Below, piece by piece: positions 1 through 10,817 of a DNA stretch of 64,000 nt. The notes beneath the pieces were generated by a model. It searched no databases. It saw nothing but the letters and a program-made list of their open reading frames with translations, and was not told the origin of the DNA. Source of the DNA: Heterobilharzia americana (lineage: Eukaryota; Platyhelminthes; Trematoda; Strigeidida; Schistosomatidae); the NCBI GenBank assembly GCA_944470555.2, contig OX104132.1, forward strand, positions 8,813,755 to 8,877,754, given 5' to 3'. How positions within the stretch are numbered: position 1 is the stretch's first letter; every line of letters begins with the position of its first letter. The position numbers and the translations under genes were made by a program.

Positions 1-1600
1 TGTCAGCACTGTCCCACTAATAGATACAGTGTTCACAACAAAGGAAAGAGTCTTACAGTTGCTCATTAACCTTAAACCTGGAAAATTCCCAGGTCCCGAT
101 TAGTTGCATCCCGACTTCTATCCTCGCTAGCAGACATCATTGCTGAGCCAGCCACGGATCTTTTCAAAATGCCCCTGACTCAGACTCGCCTCCCTAGAGA
201 CTGGAAAGATGCCATAATCAGCCCAGTCTTTAAGACCGGTAGTCGCCATTTGGTGTCTAACTATCGTCCTGTGAATCTAACTAGCATAGTTGTTAAGATT
301 TTAGGAAAAATAATTCGTGACAGGGTATTTAAACATGTGGAATCAAGCAATCTTTTGGCACCACAGCAACATGGTTTTCGTACTGCGCACTCCTGTCTAA
401 CTAACCTCCTTATCGCAAGAGAGGAATGGGTTGCAGCCCGTGGTTGCAAGCTGCCAATAGATGCCGTGTTTATAGACTTCAGTAAGGCATTCGACAAAGT
501 GTCGCATGTGAAATTACTCGGAAAGCTCTCCTCCTTCGGGTTTGATACTTCACTGCGAGCTTGGATTAAGGACGTTTTATACGATAGAAGGCAAAGAGTA
601 AGGGTAAATGGGACACTATCTGGGTGGGAACCTGTGATGAGTGGAGTTCCTCAAGAAATAATCCTAGGTCCACTACTTTTCTTGTTGTATATCAACGAAT
701 TGCCAAATATGCTCAACTCTTCGGTACTGTTATTTGCCGATGATGTAAAGATTTGGAGAGCCATACGCAGTGATGCAGATAGGTTTGCACTTTAGGCGGA
801 TTTAGATGAACTAGTAGGTTGGTCCAAACGTTGGTGCTTGGAAACCAATTCTAACAAAAGTGCAATAACACACATTGGTCATAGCAGTTGTTTCCAGTAT
901 TCTGTTGATGGTACACCACTACTTCCAGTCCTTGAAATAAAAGACTTGGGTGTCATCACTAGTCATGATTTAAAAACCTCGGCAAGCTGTAATGCAGCTG
1001 CAGCAAAGGGCTTCCGTATATTATGGTCCCTCCGCAGAGCTTTCAAATTTTCTTGATGAGGACATATTTAGAATACTCTACTCTACCTACGTTAGACCTC
1101 ACTTGGAATACTGCATTCAGGTGGCCAGCGCATGCCTAAAAAAAGATGCTGACGCACTTGAGAGTGTTCAAAGGGTAGGTACTAAGCTTGTGGTAGGCCT
1201 TTCGAATCTGTCCTATGAAGAACGACTAGATCAGCTGGATTTATTCCCACTGCCTTACCGTGGAAGACGCGGTGATCTCATACTGACATTTCGTATTCTT
1301 AATAATGACTTCGGTAGTGATATGTCCTATCTTTTCTTCCTTGCTAGGACTGGCTATCTCCGATGGCATCACAAAAAAATTCTAAAACCGCGATCGAATC
1401 AACTCAGTGTGAATCTGCGTTTCTCCCATTGTGTTGTCAACAACTGGAACTCCTTACCTCAACAGGTAGTATCAGCACCTTCTGTCAACGCGTTTAAGGA
1501 GAAACTAGGTCTTCACAGAGATATCTTCTGCAAGGATTAACACAGGCCAACTGGCTTACTATCCTTATAACTGAAACTGAACTGAAACTATTGCAAGGAT
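1..1600 (+). mobile_element. CR1-like LINE, ORF2 3' half (reverse transcriptase and C-terminal region), degraded
   Basis: This is the 3' half of a non-LTR retrotransposon that enters the window already truncated. Positions 62-168 resemble the start of the reverse transcriptase domain (a KFPGPD-like motif, followed by a stop). Positions 169-795 encode RT fingers and palm: SPVFKTGSR, the NYRPVNLTS block, QHGFRTAHSC, VFIDFSKAFDKV and the catalytic FADD motif near residue 195. A TAG at 793 and a frameshift near 1,000-1,050 break the frame. The C-terminal region then runs to a stop at 1,540 (YVRPHLEYCIQ, followed by LPYRGRRGDL, typical of CR1-clade ORF2). Short repeats of the type ACTGAAACTGA around 1,570-1,590 look like the element's 3' tail. 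It cannot be active. A Jockey-superfamily relative other than CR1 is possible. Confidence 0.85.
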
Positions 1601-2288
1601 TACCATACTATGACATAATAATATATTTATCACGGGAGAATGAACTCAGTCACACCATAAAGCTTAACTAACGCAGGCGAATGCCTAAATAATGGGGTGA
1701 ATAGCCAGAATATTCCGATCGATAGGTAACCTTAAGGTTAGTTAACCACCTGGAAGACTCCTACAAGAACTCATTAAAGTGCCAAAGACATGCACATTTG
1801 CTTGAAAAAGAATATCAAGTCAAAATATGATTCCCATGACAATTACGAGTTTCCATGCTTAATAGGTAAACAACAACTGTTGTTAATTTGTTCATAAAAA
1901 TTAATTATTGCAGGTAAATCAAACAAAATGAGGCAAACATTTCTTACATGCCATGTTCTGGCTACAGCAAGTTTTAACTGTGCGCACTCAACGCTAAGTA
2001 AAATTACACAGCGAAGCGTTGTCAAAATAACTAAACGTTGCCAATGCTTTCGAAACTGTGCCTTTATAGGTCCAATCCAATATCCAATATTGATAGTGCG
2101 AGCGTAGAAAACTGGTAGTTTTTGATCTCTCGCGTCTAGTTCTTAGGGCTTGGTTCCAGTTGTTCGGTTTACTCCTGCAGTGGACGAGGAAATACCCTCT
2201 GCTTTCTTGCTTTTAGCTTCGGTGAGGTGGATGTTTTGTGGGTTAGTAGGTTGTAATTTGTAGAGTGATTAGGGAGCTACGGGTTGCT
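1601..2288. other. No gene recognised between two LINE fragments
   Basis: AT-rich sequence between the 3' end of one LINE and the truncated 3' edge of the next. Short open frames here show no domain I recognise. Positions 2,150-2,288 could be older repeat sequence. Confidence 0.5.
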
Positions 2289-2388
2289 GGGAAGTTTAGA
2301 GAACTGCCATGACTCCTGTCTGTGTAGGTACCTGAAAGAGAATAGTAAGGTAGTGGTAAAGGAATGAAGAGAGAATAAAGAAGAGAGT

Positions 2389-2760
2389 GAAGTAGCACCA
2401 TAGAGACTCTGGGAGCTGGGTTAAGGCCGTATCGCTAACCATCCTTGCCTTTAAACAGGAGTTTACGTAGATAGCCACTCCCCCTCCTGCTCTATGTTCC
2501 CTGTCCCTGCGGAAGAGTTCCATGCCAGCAACACGCATCTCTTCGTCGGAGATGTCCGATGAGAGCCAGGATTCGGTGATGAATATGATGTCGTAGTGCT
2601 GATGTTCACGCAGCGTCCTCATTTTTGCTACCTTCCCTATTAGCCCCCTAACGTTGCTGTACATACATATTAGAGTGTACCTGATGAGAGGGGAGGTCTG
2701 GATGTGTATTTTCGCGGGATGAGCGCTTACGTGGTTGAATTTAGCCTCGCCAGTCCTCAT
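2389..2760 (-). pseudogene. CR1 copy A ORF2 endonuclease N-terminus (fragment)
   Basis: Fragment of the apurinic-like endonuclease domain (exonuclease-endonuclease-phosphatase fold) that nicks target DNA in CR1-type LINEs. Visible motifs in order are MYSNVRGL (the Asn motif at the domain start), DIIFITESWLSSD (the Glu motif) and FRRDREHRAGGGVAIYV. The frame departs from the family after SLWCYF near 2,389. The GDFN and SDH motifs are missing, so it is inactive. Copy B has the same region at 7,450-7,130. Confidence 0.8.
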
Positions 2761-4458
2761 AGGACTGGCATTGTTCCGTTTTTTTGTGTTTTGTTCTTAA
2801 CTTGGGTGGGGGCTGTAGCAGTGGTGGCTTCTTTACTTGATGTATCTAACTCACTGGTCAGCGCCTGTGTGACGACCACTGACTCCAGAGGTCTTGGTGG
2901 TTGCCGTCTCTCCTCTTGCCTTGTGGGTCTAGGCTTACTTTCACATATACGTATTGAGCCACCCATGCGATCTTTCGCATTATACCATGCGTGCAGAACG
3001 TCTGTGAGGGAGGCATATGAGTCGAACTGGACGGCAAGTAGTCTGGGATTGGGTATGGTCTTCAGGTGCGCTGGCCTTGGCAGTCTACTGACGCTGTTGG
3101 CCGGTATACTGTTGAGACCAACTTTGGTTGAGAGCCATTGCCATTGTTGGACGTCGTGAAAGTACCGATCTTTGACCGAGCTGTCACTTGGCAATTCTGG
3201 AATCCCATGTACAACTATAGTGTTGTTTCTGTTGGGATTTCCAACCGCTGACTTTCTCTCCTCCTCTCTTATTGACCATGGCTTGTCAGGCCTGGCCCGA
3301 ATTTTACAGGCATTAACAACGTCCGGTTGTCGCGAGAGGAGGAGTGTGTCTTCAGCCTCTTTGGCGGTATTTAGGGACACACGTAAAGGGGGTGGCTTAT
3401 CTCGGGGTGCATGGCTTCCTCGAGAAAGGCGACATAAAGTTGCAGGGAGGGGAGGGAGTCCCAGCATCTGACAGTAGTCGGTCCACATTCGGCTGTCAAA
3501 TTGTTCCCTCTCGACCAACAATGAGTCTGTCGATACATCGACGTTGAACAAAATGATCGAGTTGGTCCTCCTGTGACCTGGGTTCGTTGTGGGTGGCACG
3601 CCCGACTTCCCAATGGGTTTGAGTAATTCCACTGGTTGTTTCTCAGTCACGGTGTGTGGGGTGTTCGGAATGGGTTTCGTAGAGGCTTCGGCGGTCGATG
3701 TCTTTGGCCATGCGCTTGACGTCCCCTGGGGCCGGGTAGGGGTATGGAGACTTGACCTAATATGGTCCCCACGCGAGGTGGCGTGCCCACAGCTGGAGCT
3801 CTAGGTCTGTTTCCAGGTCTCTCTGTGTTATCCTTTGGTGTTAACCCTACTTTATTCGAGGATGCTGGTAGCTTTTGCGTGGCGGAGAGCATCTCCTTCA
3901 GGCTTTCTGTGCGGAGTGCGGGCATTTTCCTGCACTCTGGACAGATGTACCAGAACCACTTGCATGGTTGTCTCTTCATCAGCTTATAGTATTGTCGGGG
4001 GACTTTGGTATCGCAGTGGCAATGCGCCCATCGTTGACACAGGTTGCATGCAAATGCCTCATCGACTACCGAAACAACTTTGGTGCAAACACTGCAGCCA
4101 TCGGGTGTCGTAATACAGCCTTCCTTCCATGAATAAGGTGCTACGGATTGTGGCGAACTGCTTGTGGCTGCCTTGTTCTGAAGCCTTTTACGTCGTCTTC
4201 TATTTCAGGCATGGTATGATCCTTGCTCAAGATAGGACTAGTTTGTGACGGGCTAGTGCTTCTCTGTGTCACCTGTCTGATGGCGACTGGAATTCTAGAA
4301 ACATGGGTTGGCCACTTCTTCAGAAGTTCGGTGTTCTGCCCTACCTCTGTTTGTCTTCTAGTACAGACTAGTGTGTTGTTTAGGGTGTTACTGGCCGTTG
4401 TTGTGCACGACCGCGTTATCCGTGTCAAAGCTTCAGACCTAGCGTTTTGGGCAGACAT
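2757..4458 (-). pseudogene. CR1 copy A ORF1 protein with PHD-like zinc finger, frameshifted
   Basis: ORF1 of CR1-like elements is a nucleic-acid-binding, RNP-forming protein. The N-terminal part reads from 4,458 and is rich in Ser, Thr and basic residues. A cysteine/histidine cluster lies around 4,110-3,900: CSVC, a CNLC-type pair, a tryptophan-histidine-cysteine stretch and YICPEC, as in a PHD-type finger. A stop interrupts it between the third and fourth ligand pairs. The C-terminal half is a long frame (3,650-2,757) that begins with a conserved MTEKQP segment and ends shortly before the endonuclease. The same protein is seen in copy B and its mirror copy, where the frame breaks differ. Confidence 0.75.
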
Positions 4459-5130
4459 GTCGCTATGATATAAACTTCTTGGGAAAACAAGTAGTTAACA
4501 ACAATAAGAGGGTTGAAGACTGAATGCAGCAAAAGGACAGAATAGAAAAGGGAAGATAATTTATGTTGGCTCACCTTCAGACACTTGTCACTTGATCCTC
4601 TGCTCTTGACCAACGAGTTTAACCGTAAGCTCCAGATGCGTATGTATAACCAGGAAAGATATTTCCTGGGGAATGACCTCCGAGGAGAACCGAGAGCTAA
4701 GGCAGTTTGGCAGCTGAAACGCCCAAGAACCACTGACAGGAGGTAGACCGGTTGGTTCAAAGGAATAATAATGCCAATTTTCAACTGTTGAGGAGTGAGC
4801 TGACGAATGCGCAGGGGTGAGGTGCGTGGACGGACAGAAGTGCTGCAAACGTTCGATGTTTTTAGATTGAGTATTGCAAGTGGGAGTTTTTCATTGTGGA
4901 AAAATCCAAAAGCTGAGAGACGAGCGAAACACGTCACTACTCAAGGAGCGCGTGCTGACCTTCGACCGACAGACAATATCTTTTTACGAGCTCCAATATC
5001 ATTTCAACGAGCCTGTGTAAACCAGCTGATTTCTTCGCGCTCGCTACTTGGTCTTGCTGAACGGCTCCGGATCCTTAGCGGATTCCGATGGAGTAGGTCC
5101 AGCTACTAGTCTGCTATCCAATATCCATAT

Positions 5131-5265
5131 GGCTGGTGCGCAGCTGCAGATCCAGTTCTGTTTCCACATCCCTCCGTGTTATCCTTAAATATAAACCCTA
5201 CTTTATTCGGGGATGTTCGCAGCTTTTGCACGGCGGGGAGTATCTTCTTCAGGCTTTCAGTGTGG
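5131..5265 (-). pseudogene. CR1 ORF1 fragment abutting the inverted-repeat boundary
   Basis: About 135 bp closely resemble 8,505-8,640 in the ORF1 of copy B, so this is a shard of a third CR1 ORF1 copy on the minus strand. It ends sharply at 5,265/5,266, where a piece of gypsy retrotransposon begins. The edge coincides with the outer end of the left arm of the large inverted repeat. Confidence 0.75.
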
Positions 5266-5327
5266 AGTCACCTACTAGGATCGAAGGTTGTCGGTATCCC
5301 AACAACCTTATAGGAGGGGGGATAACC
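5266..5327 (+). repeat. Gypsy interior remnant with polypurine tract
   Basis: Sixty-two bases identical in sequence to the interior next to the 3' LTR of the gypsy copies at 16,696-16,757 and 34,118-34,179, here in the opposite orientation. The polypurine stretch AGGAGGGGGGAT lies just before the LTR, at 5,312-5,323, as expected for a plus-strand primer. The rest of the element is absent on this side. Confidence 0.8.
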
Positions 5328-5762
5328 TGTAGTGCACCTTCCTGGCACCAAAATATAACTAGGGCTAAAATAAATAGTTTAAATTAAATTAACTAAATAA
5401 ATCTCTAGCTTGCCTCCGGATGCTTAGGGTGTTTTAAGCTTTGTTTTAACGAGCATGCATCCGAGCAGGCTTGGACGCCATTTTGCGCTCCACTGTGCTG
5501 ATTACCATACACGTACTCCGAGTCCCTAGTTCAGCCTTACGAACCAGGTAAGTTGAATAAACTTTTCCCCCATTCATTATTATTACATTTACTTTAATTA
5601 AATACAAAGCTCCTTCAAATACATTGCGTATCAGTTCTTTTGATTTGTGTTTTGTTATCAGTACTTACACGTTAGGTAAAGTACTGGTTACGCAGGTACT
5701 AGAGCCCATCAAGTTAAGTAGGGTTGATCAAACGTTACGGAATTGTAACACGCACCCCTACA
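5328..5762 (+). repeat. LTR of a Ty3/gypsy element (left-arm copy)
   Basis: 435 bp with the canonical TG...CA ends (starts TGTAGTGCACC, ends GCACCCCTACA). The same LTR occurs at 16,261-16,695, 20,544-20,978 and 33,683-34,117 in the reverse orientation. It is inserted into the reverse transcriptase of CR1 copy B; the CR1 sequence resumes at 5,763. No second LTR is present on this side, so it remains attached only to 62 bp of its interior. Confidence 0.85.
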
Positions 5763-7534
5763 TCCAGTCATCTCAGACAGTTTGGAAGTTGGTGGCACAT
5801 GAGCGACCACTTCGAAAACCATGCTCAGTAATATGCACAGTGTTTTCCGTATTGAGGAATTCCCAGAGTGTCTGCTACCAGGCTTTCCAACACTTTTGAT
5901 ACAATAGGGAGTAGGGCAATCGGCCTGTAGCTGCCAGGGCTTTTTCTGTCTCCTCCCTTGAAGACGGGTGATAAGATGGCGCTCTTCCATTCTTTAGGGA
6001 GTTTGCACGACTCTATTGAGTACTCAAGGAGGTTGCAGAGTGGCTTCGTAAGGACCTCGGCGCAGTTTTTTAGGATCACTGATTTTAGGTTATCGCAGCC
6101 AGGGGACTTGCCTGGACGTAGCCTAGATAGTTTCCCCAACATTTTTTTCTCTATGATTGAGATGTGGTAGAGGTATTTGTTATTTACGACCCGGTCGGTG
6201 TCGTAACGAGTCGGTGTGGATTTAGTGTCGGTACTAAGTTGGGATTGGAAGTGTGAGCTCAAAAGCTCGGCAATCTGTAGACTGCTTAGTACACTCCCAT
6301 GATGACCTGTGATAAGATTCACTCCCCTGTTAGTCGACTTCCTTTTTGGGATTGCTTTGTAATCTCTCCACCAGGTTTGTTTGACAGGAGAATCTGTCGC
6401 TGCGCACTCTGTTACAGCGGTTACAAATCCTTTTGTAGTTCAGAAAGTCAGATTCCATGCGTGATGAACGCCACTTGAACCAAGCCTGGTTCTTGCTTTG
6501 GATAAGCCTCTGTCCCAGGCTTTAGCCATGAGGTTCTCACTGACAGTCCGTGTTACTTCTGGTACACTGTAACTCATGGCCCCGGCTATTATTTTCTTCA
6601 CCTGTAACCAGTGCTCATCTATTGTGAGATGGGTCCAGTCTACCGGCCATGATGCATTCATGAGATAGTCCTTCGTGGTCTCGTAGTTGGTCTTGCTGTA
6701 GCAAGGGAAGGTGTTGGGCGTCTCCAGTTGCAGGGCCTCCCTAGTAATCATGGAGAAGGTTATTACTGGGTGGTCACTGAGGCCAAGTGGAGGTTGGATG
6801 CATACATCCTCAACGAGGTCATCGTTCGTCAGAACGTAGTCAAGGCAAGATGCGTTTCCGTTAGGTCCACAGTGTGTGGTATCACCCACTTTCTCTGAGG
6901 CCAGCAGTCTTAATTGCATTCTTCAGCTTCTGATTGAAGGATCTGATGTGTCTCCCTTCCGTCTCGAAGAGGATGGATGGGGTGTTAAAGTCGCCGGCAA
7001 TGATTGCGGAATCGTAATTTGCATAGGAAGTTGTCAAGATTGCCTTGATGACCATTTCCTCATGTGTATGGGAGCTGGTGGGGGACCGATATATGACTCC
7101 GAGCAAGTATTTGGTACAGTGGGGAGTGAAGTAGCACCATAGAGATTCTGGGAGCTGGGTTAAGGCCGTATCGCCAACCACCCTTGCCTTTAAACGGGAG
7201 TCTACGTAGAGAGCCACTTCCTCCTGCTCCGAGCTCTGTCCCTGCGGAAAAGTTCCATGCCAGTAACATACATCTCTTCGTATGAGATGTCTGGCGAGAG
7301 TCAGGACTTGGTGATAAATATGATGTCAGAGTGCTGACGTTCACGCAGCATCCTCATCTCTTCTACATTCCCTCTTAACCCCCTAACGTTGCTGTACATA
7401 CATGTTAGAGTGTGCCTGGTGAGAGGGGAGGGCTGGTTGTCTATTTTTGCGAGAGGAGCGCTCGCGTGGTTGGGTCTAGAGTCATCAGCCCTCACAGGAC
7501 TGGCATCGTTCCGTTTTTTGCGTTTTATTTTCAA
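5763..7534 (-). pseudogene. CR1-like LINE copy B ORF2: endonuclease plus start of RT, interrupted by an LTR
   Basis: Reads from 7,534 downwards. The endonuclease shows MYSNVRGLRG, IIFITKS (Glu motif, with Glu changed to Lys), LLGVIYRSPTS, AIIAGDFNTPS (the GDFN motif), NASCLDYVLTNDD and GLSDHPVITF (the SDH motif). The RT domain begins at 6,322 with LRPGKSPGCDN, AILSPVFKGGD and SYRPIALLP. It reaches EHGFRSGRSCTTN at about 5,790 and is then cut at 5,762/5,763 by the gypsy LTR. The palm and C-terminal region are absent. Several frameshifts and stops are present. The element is inactive. Its mirror copy is at 31,912-33,682. Confidence 0.85.
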
Positions 7535-7540
7535 CTTGGG

Positions 7541-9190
7541 TGGGGGCTGTGGCAGCGGGAGCTTCTTTACTCAATGTGTCTGACTCACTTGTCAGTGCTT
7601 GTGTGACAACCACTGACTTTAGAGGTCTTGGCGGTTGCCGTCTCTCCTCTTACCTCGCGAGTATAGGCTTGCTTTCACACATGAGTATTAAGCCACCCAT
7701 GCGATCTTTCGTATTATACCATACGTGTAGAACGTCGTGAGGGAGGCATGTGAGTCGAATTGGATGGCGAGCAGTCTGGGAGTGGGTATGGACTCCAGAT
7801 GCGCTGGCCTTGGCAGTCTGCTGACGCTGTTGGCCGGTATATTGTCTAGACCAACTTTGGTTGAGAGCCATTGGCATTGTTGGACGTCGTGGAAGTACCG
7901 ATCTTTAACCGAGCGGTCAATTGGCAGTTCTCGAATCCCATTTACAACTATAGTTGTTTCTGTTTAGATTTCCAACCGCTGATTTCCTTTCCTCCTCTCT
8001 TATTGACCATGGCTTGTCAGGCCTGGCCCGAATTTTGCAGGTATTAACAACGTCCGATTGTCGCTAGAGAAGGCCTCTTTGGCAGTGTTCAAGGACACAC
8101 GTAAAGGGGGTGGCTTATCTCGGGGTGCCCGGCTTCCGCGAGAAAGACGACACAGAGTTACAGGGAGAGAGGAGTTACAGAGCACCTGACAGTAGTCGGT
8201 CTACATTCGGCTGTCAAACCGTTCTCTCTCTATCAACAATGAGTCTGTCGATACATAGACGTTGAACAAGATGATCGAGTTAGTTCTCCTGTGACTTGGG
8301 TTCGTTGTGGGTAGCACGCCTGACTTCCCAATGGGTTTGTTGTGCATTTTTACTGGTTGCTTCTCGGTCAGTGTGTGGGATGCTTGGGGTGGGTTTCGTA
8401 GAGTCTAGCGGTCGGTGTCTATAGCCATGCGCTAGGCGTTCTCTGAGGCCGGGTAGGAGGTACGGAGACTCCACCTAATGTGGTCCCCGCGCGTGGTGGC
8501 TTGTGCGCAGCTGGAGATCTAGTTCTGTTTCCAGGTCCCTCCGTGTTATCCTTAAATATAAACCCTACTTTGTTCGAGGATGTTGGTAGCTTTTGCATGG
8601 CGGAGAGTATCTCTTTCAGGCTTTCCGTGTGGAGTGCGGGGAGCTTCCTGCACTCTGGACAAATGTACCAGAACCATTCGAATGGTTGTCTCTTCATCAG
8701 CTTATAGTGTTGTCAGGGTACTTTGGTGTCGCAGTGGCGGTGCGCCCAGCGGTGACATAGGTTGCATGCAAATGCCTCATCAACTACCGAAACAACTTTA
8801 GTGCAAACACTGCAGCCATCGGGTGTCGTAATGCAGCCTTCTTTCCATGCAGAAAGTGCTACGGATTGTGGCGAACTGCTTGTGGCTGCCTTATCCTTAA
8901 GCCTTTTACGCCGTCTACTCTTTCCAGGTATCGTTTGATCCTTGCCCGAGGTAGGACTAGTTTGTGATGTGCTAGTGCTACTCTGTGTCACCTGTTTGAT
9001 GGGGACTGGAATTCTAGAAACATAAGTCGATCGCTTCTTGAGGATTTCGGTGTTCTGCCCTACCTCTGTTTGTCTGTGGATGCAGACTAGAGTGTTGTTT
9101 TGGGTGTTATTGTCCCTTTTCGTGCACGACCGCGTTATCCGCGTCCAAGCTTTGGACCTAGCATTTTGAGTAGATACGTCACTATTACAT
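7541..9190 (-). pseudogene. CR1 copy B ORF1 protein with PHD-like finger, broken
   Basis: Same protein as in copy A. The N-terminal part is near 9,180-8,900. A PHD-like finger lies at about 8,860-8,640 with CSVC, CNLC, a WAHRHC stretch and YICPEC, interrupted by a stop codon just after the third ligand pair. The C-terminal part spans 8,470-7,541 and contains the conserved Leu-Pro and Arg-Leu-Pro segments seen in copy A. Compared with its mirror copy at 30,250-31,906, the left copy has one base missing near 7,735, which splits the frame on the opposite strand. Confidence 0.75.
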
Positions 9191-10470
9191 AAACTTCTTG
9201 GGAAAACAAATATTTAACAGCAATAAGGAGGTTGAAGACTGAATGCAGTAAAAGGACAGAATACATAAAGGAAGACAATTTATGTTGGCTTGCCTTCAGA
9301 CACTTGTCACTTGATCCTCTGCTCTTGACCAACGAGTTTAACCGTAAGCCTCAGATGTGTATGTAAAACCAGATGTTTCCTGGGGAATGACCTCCGAAGA
9401 GAACCGAGAGCTAAGGCAGTTGAAACACCCAAGAACCACTGATAGGAGGCAGATTGGTCGGTTCAAAGGAATAATAATGCCAATTTTCAACTGTTGAGAA
9501 GTGAGTTGATGAATACGCGGCGTTGAAGTGCGTGCAGGAATAGGAGTGCTGCAAACGTCGGATTTTTTTGGATTGAGTATTCCAAGTGGGAGTTTTTCAA
9601 TGTGGAAAAATCGAAAACCTGAGAGACAAGCAAAATCACGTCACTATTCAAGGAGCGCGACACTGAAGGTATCGGCCCGACCTAGTAAATATACTGTTCC
9701 ATCCGAATACACTATTGTATTCTTTTTTGGTTTCATATCCATGAGTATATAACAAGTCCGAATAATTAGTGATTAGCCTCTGCGTCTGTCAAGTTCGCAC
9801 CAGGACAATTCCTAAAGTTTTTACCTGCTCACCCCAAACCCACAAGTCAACCAGAAAGCGCAGAGAGTACGAAAACGATACGCTACGAAGTGCTGAAATC
9901 AAGCATAAACACAACTTTTAGGGTATTATCCGAACTTGACGCAATCTTGTTAACTCATGTCACGAGTTGTCCAATTGAGATCTCAAACCTCCCAGTAGGT
10001 CTCTAAGTAACAGGACAGTTCACCGACCCTGTTGTGTTGAGCCATTTACAAGGCCTAGTTCCGAATACTTTAAAGCTTGATAACTATAATGGGAGCTATG
10101 TCAAAAAACAGTCAAGAACACGCTAACCTCTTGAAAAGCGAGCCTGTAGGCTTTAAGGTCACAATGAAATATCCAACATCCAATATCTTTTGACGAGCTA
10201 GTGCAAACCAATTGATTTCTTCGCACTCGCTTCTAGGTCTTGCAGAACCGTTTCAGGTCTTCAGTGCATTCCGATAAAGTAGGCCCACTCACCCGACTGC
10301 CATAGCTCTCGTTAGCCCGACGGGCGGTTGGGTGTTGGTTAAATTTGTAGGGAGTGTTGTTTGTTTGCTTTTTCTTCCGAGGACTGTGGTGTAGATGGGT
10401 TCCCCAAGTGTCGTACCAGCAGACAATTGGTCAGACTATGTAAAAGGGAGATGAAAAATATGTGCAGAGA
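9191..10470 (-). repeat. LINE untranslated regions and an interposed dispersed repeat
   Basis: Positions 9,191-9,650 match the 5' region of copy A (4,470-4,930). Positions 9,690-10,180 are absent from copy A but resemble 25,960-26,110 (shared run ATATAACAAGTCCGA), so they are a separate dispersed repeat. Positions 10,190-10,440 resemble LINE 3' sequence that also occurs at 4,990-5,100 and 21,950-22,150. I see no gene here. Confidence 0.6.
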
Positions 10471-10817
10471 AATCAAGGGAGAGAAAGTGCAGAGAGAGAC
10501 AAAATAGAGACAGGAAAGGGGAAAAAGAGGGGAGAGAAAAGATTAGGTAAAAGGAAACGGCATGGAAGAAGAAACATTGATGAGTTCATGAGGAATAGGT
10601 GGTAGGGAGAGCTTTTGTCAAAGTTTGAGAACGTAAGGTCGGAAGGAAGGTGAATAAATAACATGGTAGAGCGGATGGGAATATAGTAATTCTTTTAGTA
10701 GGAGACGGTAACTGGAGGGGACATCTACAGGAAGGTGAAGGGTTGAGCCAGGATCTCAGTGATAGTGGTTTTGCAAAGTGTTCAGTAACGGTAAGTCGTG
10801 TCAGCCTAGTCCACATC
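10471..10817 (-). other. 3' untranslated part of CR1 copy C
   Basis: Lies directly downstream (minus strand) of the ORF2 stop of copy C. The plus strand is purine-rich around 10,440-10,640. No domain is recognised. The mirrored stretch is 28,628-28,974. Confidence 0.55.

Larger units (their letters stand above)
2289..5130 (-). mobile_element. CR1-like LINE copy A: 5' region, ORF1 and start of ORF2, 3'-truncated
   Basis: Read on the minus strand, the copy runs from a 5' region (about 5,100-4,460), through ORF1 (4,458-2,757), into the endonuclease start of ORF2 (2,760-2,389), and then stops abruptly near 2,389. The same order and very similar sequence occur in copy B (9,330-6,440), which supports a single CR1-like family. 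The loss of the ORF2 3' part is unusual, because LINEs normally lose the 5' end; it points to deletion or rearrangement rather than incomplete reverse transcription. Positions 4,981-5,100 also match a stretch found beyond the 5' region of copy B (10,190-10,300). Confidence 0.8.
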
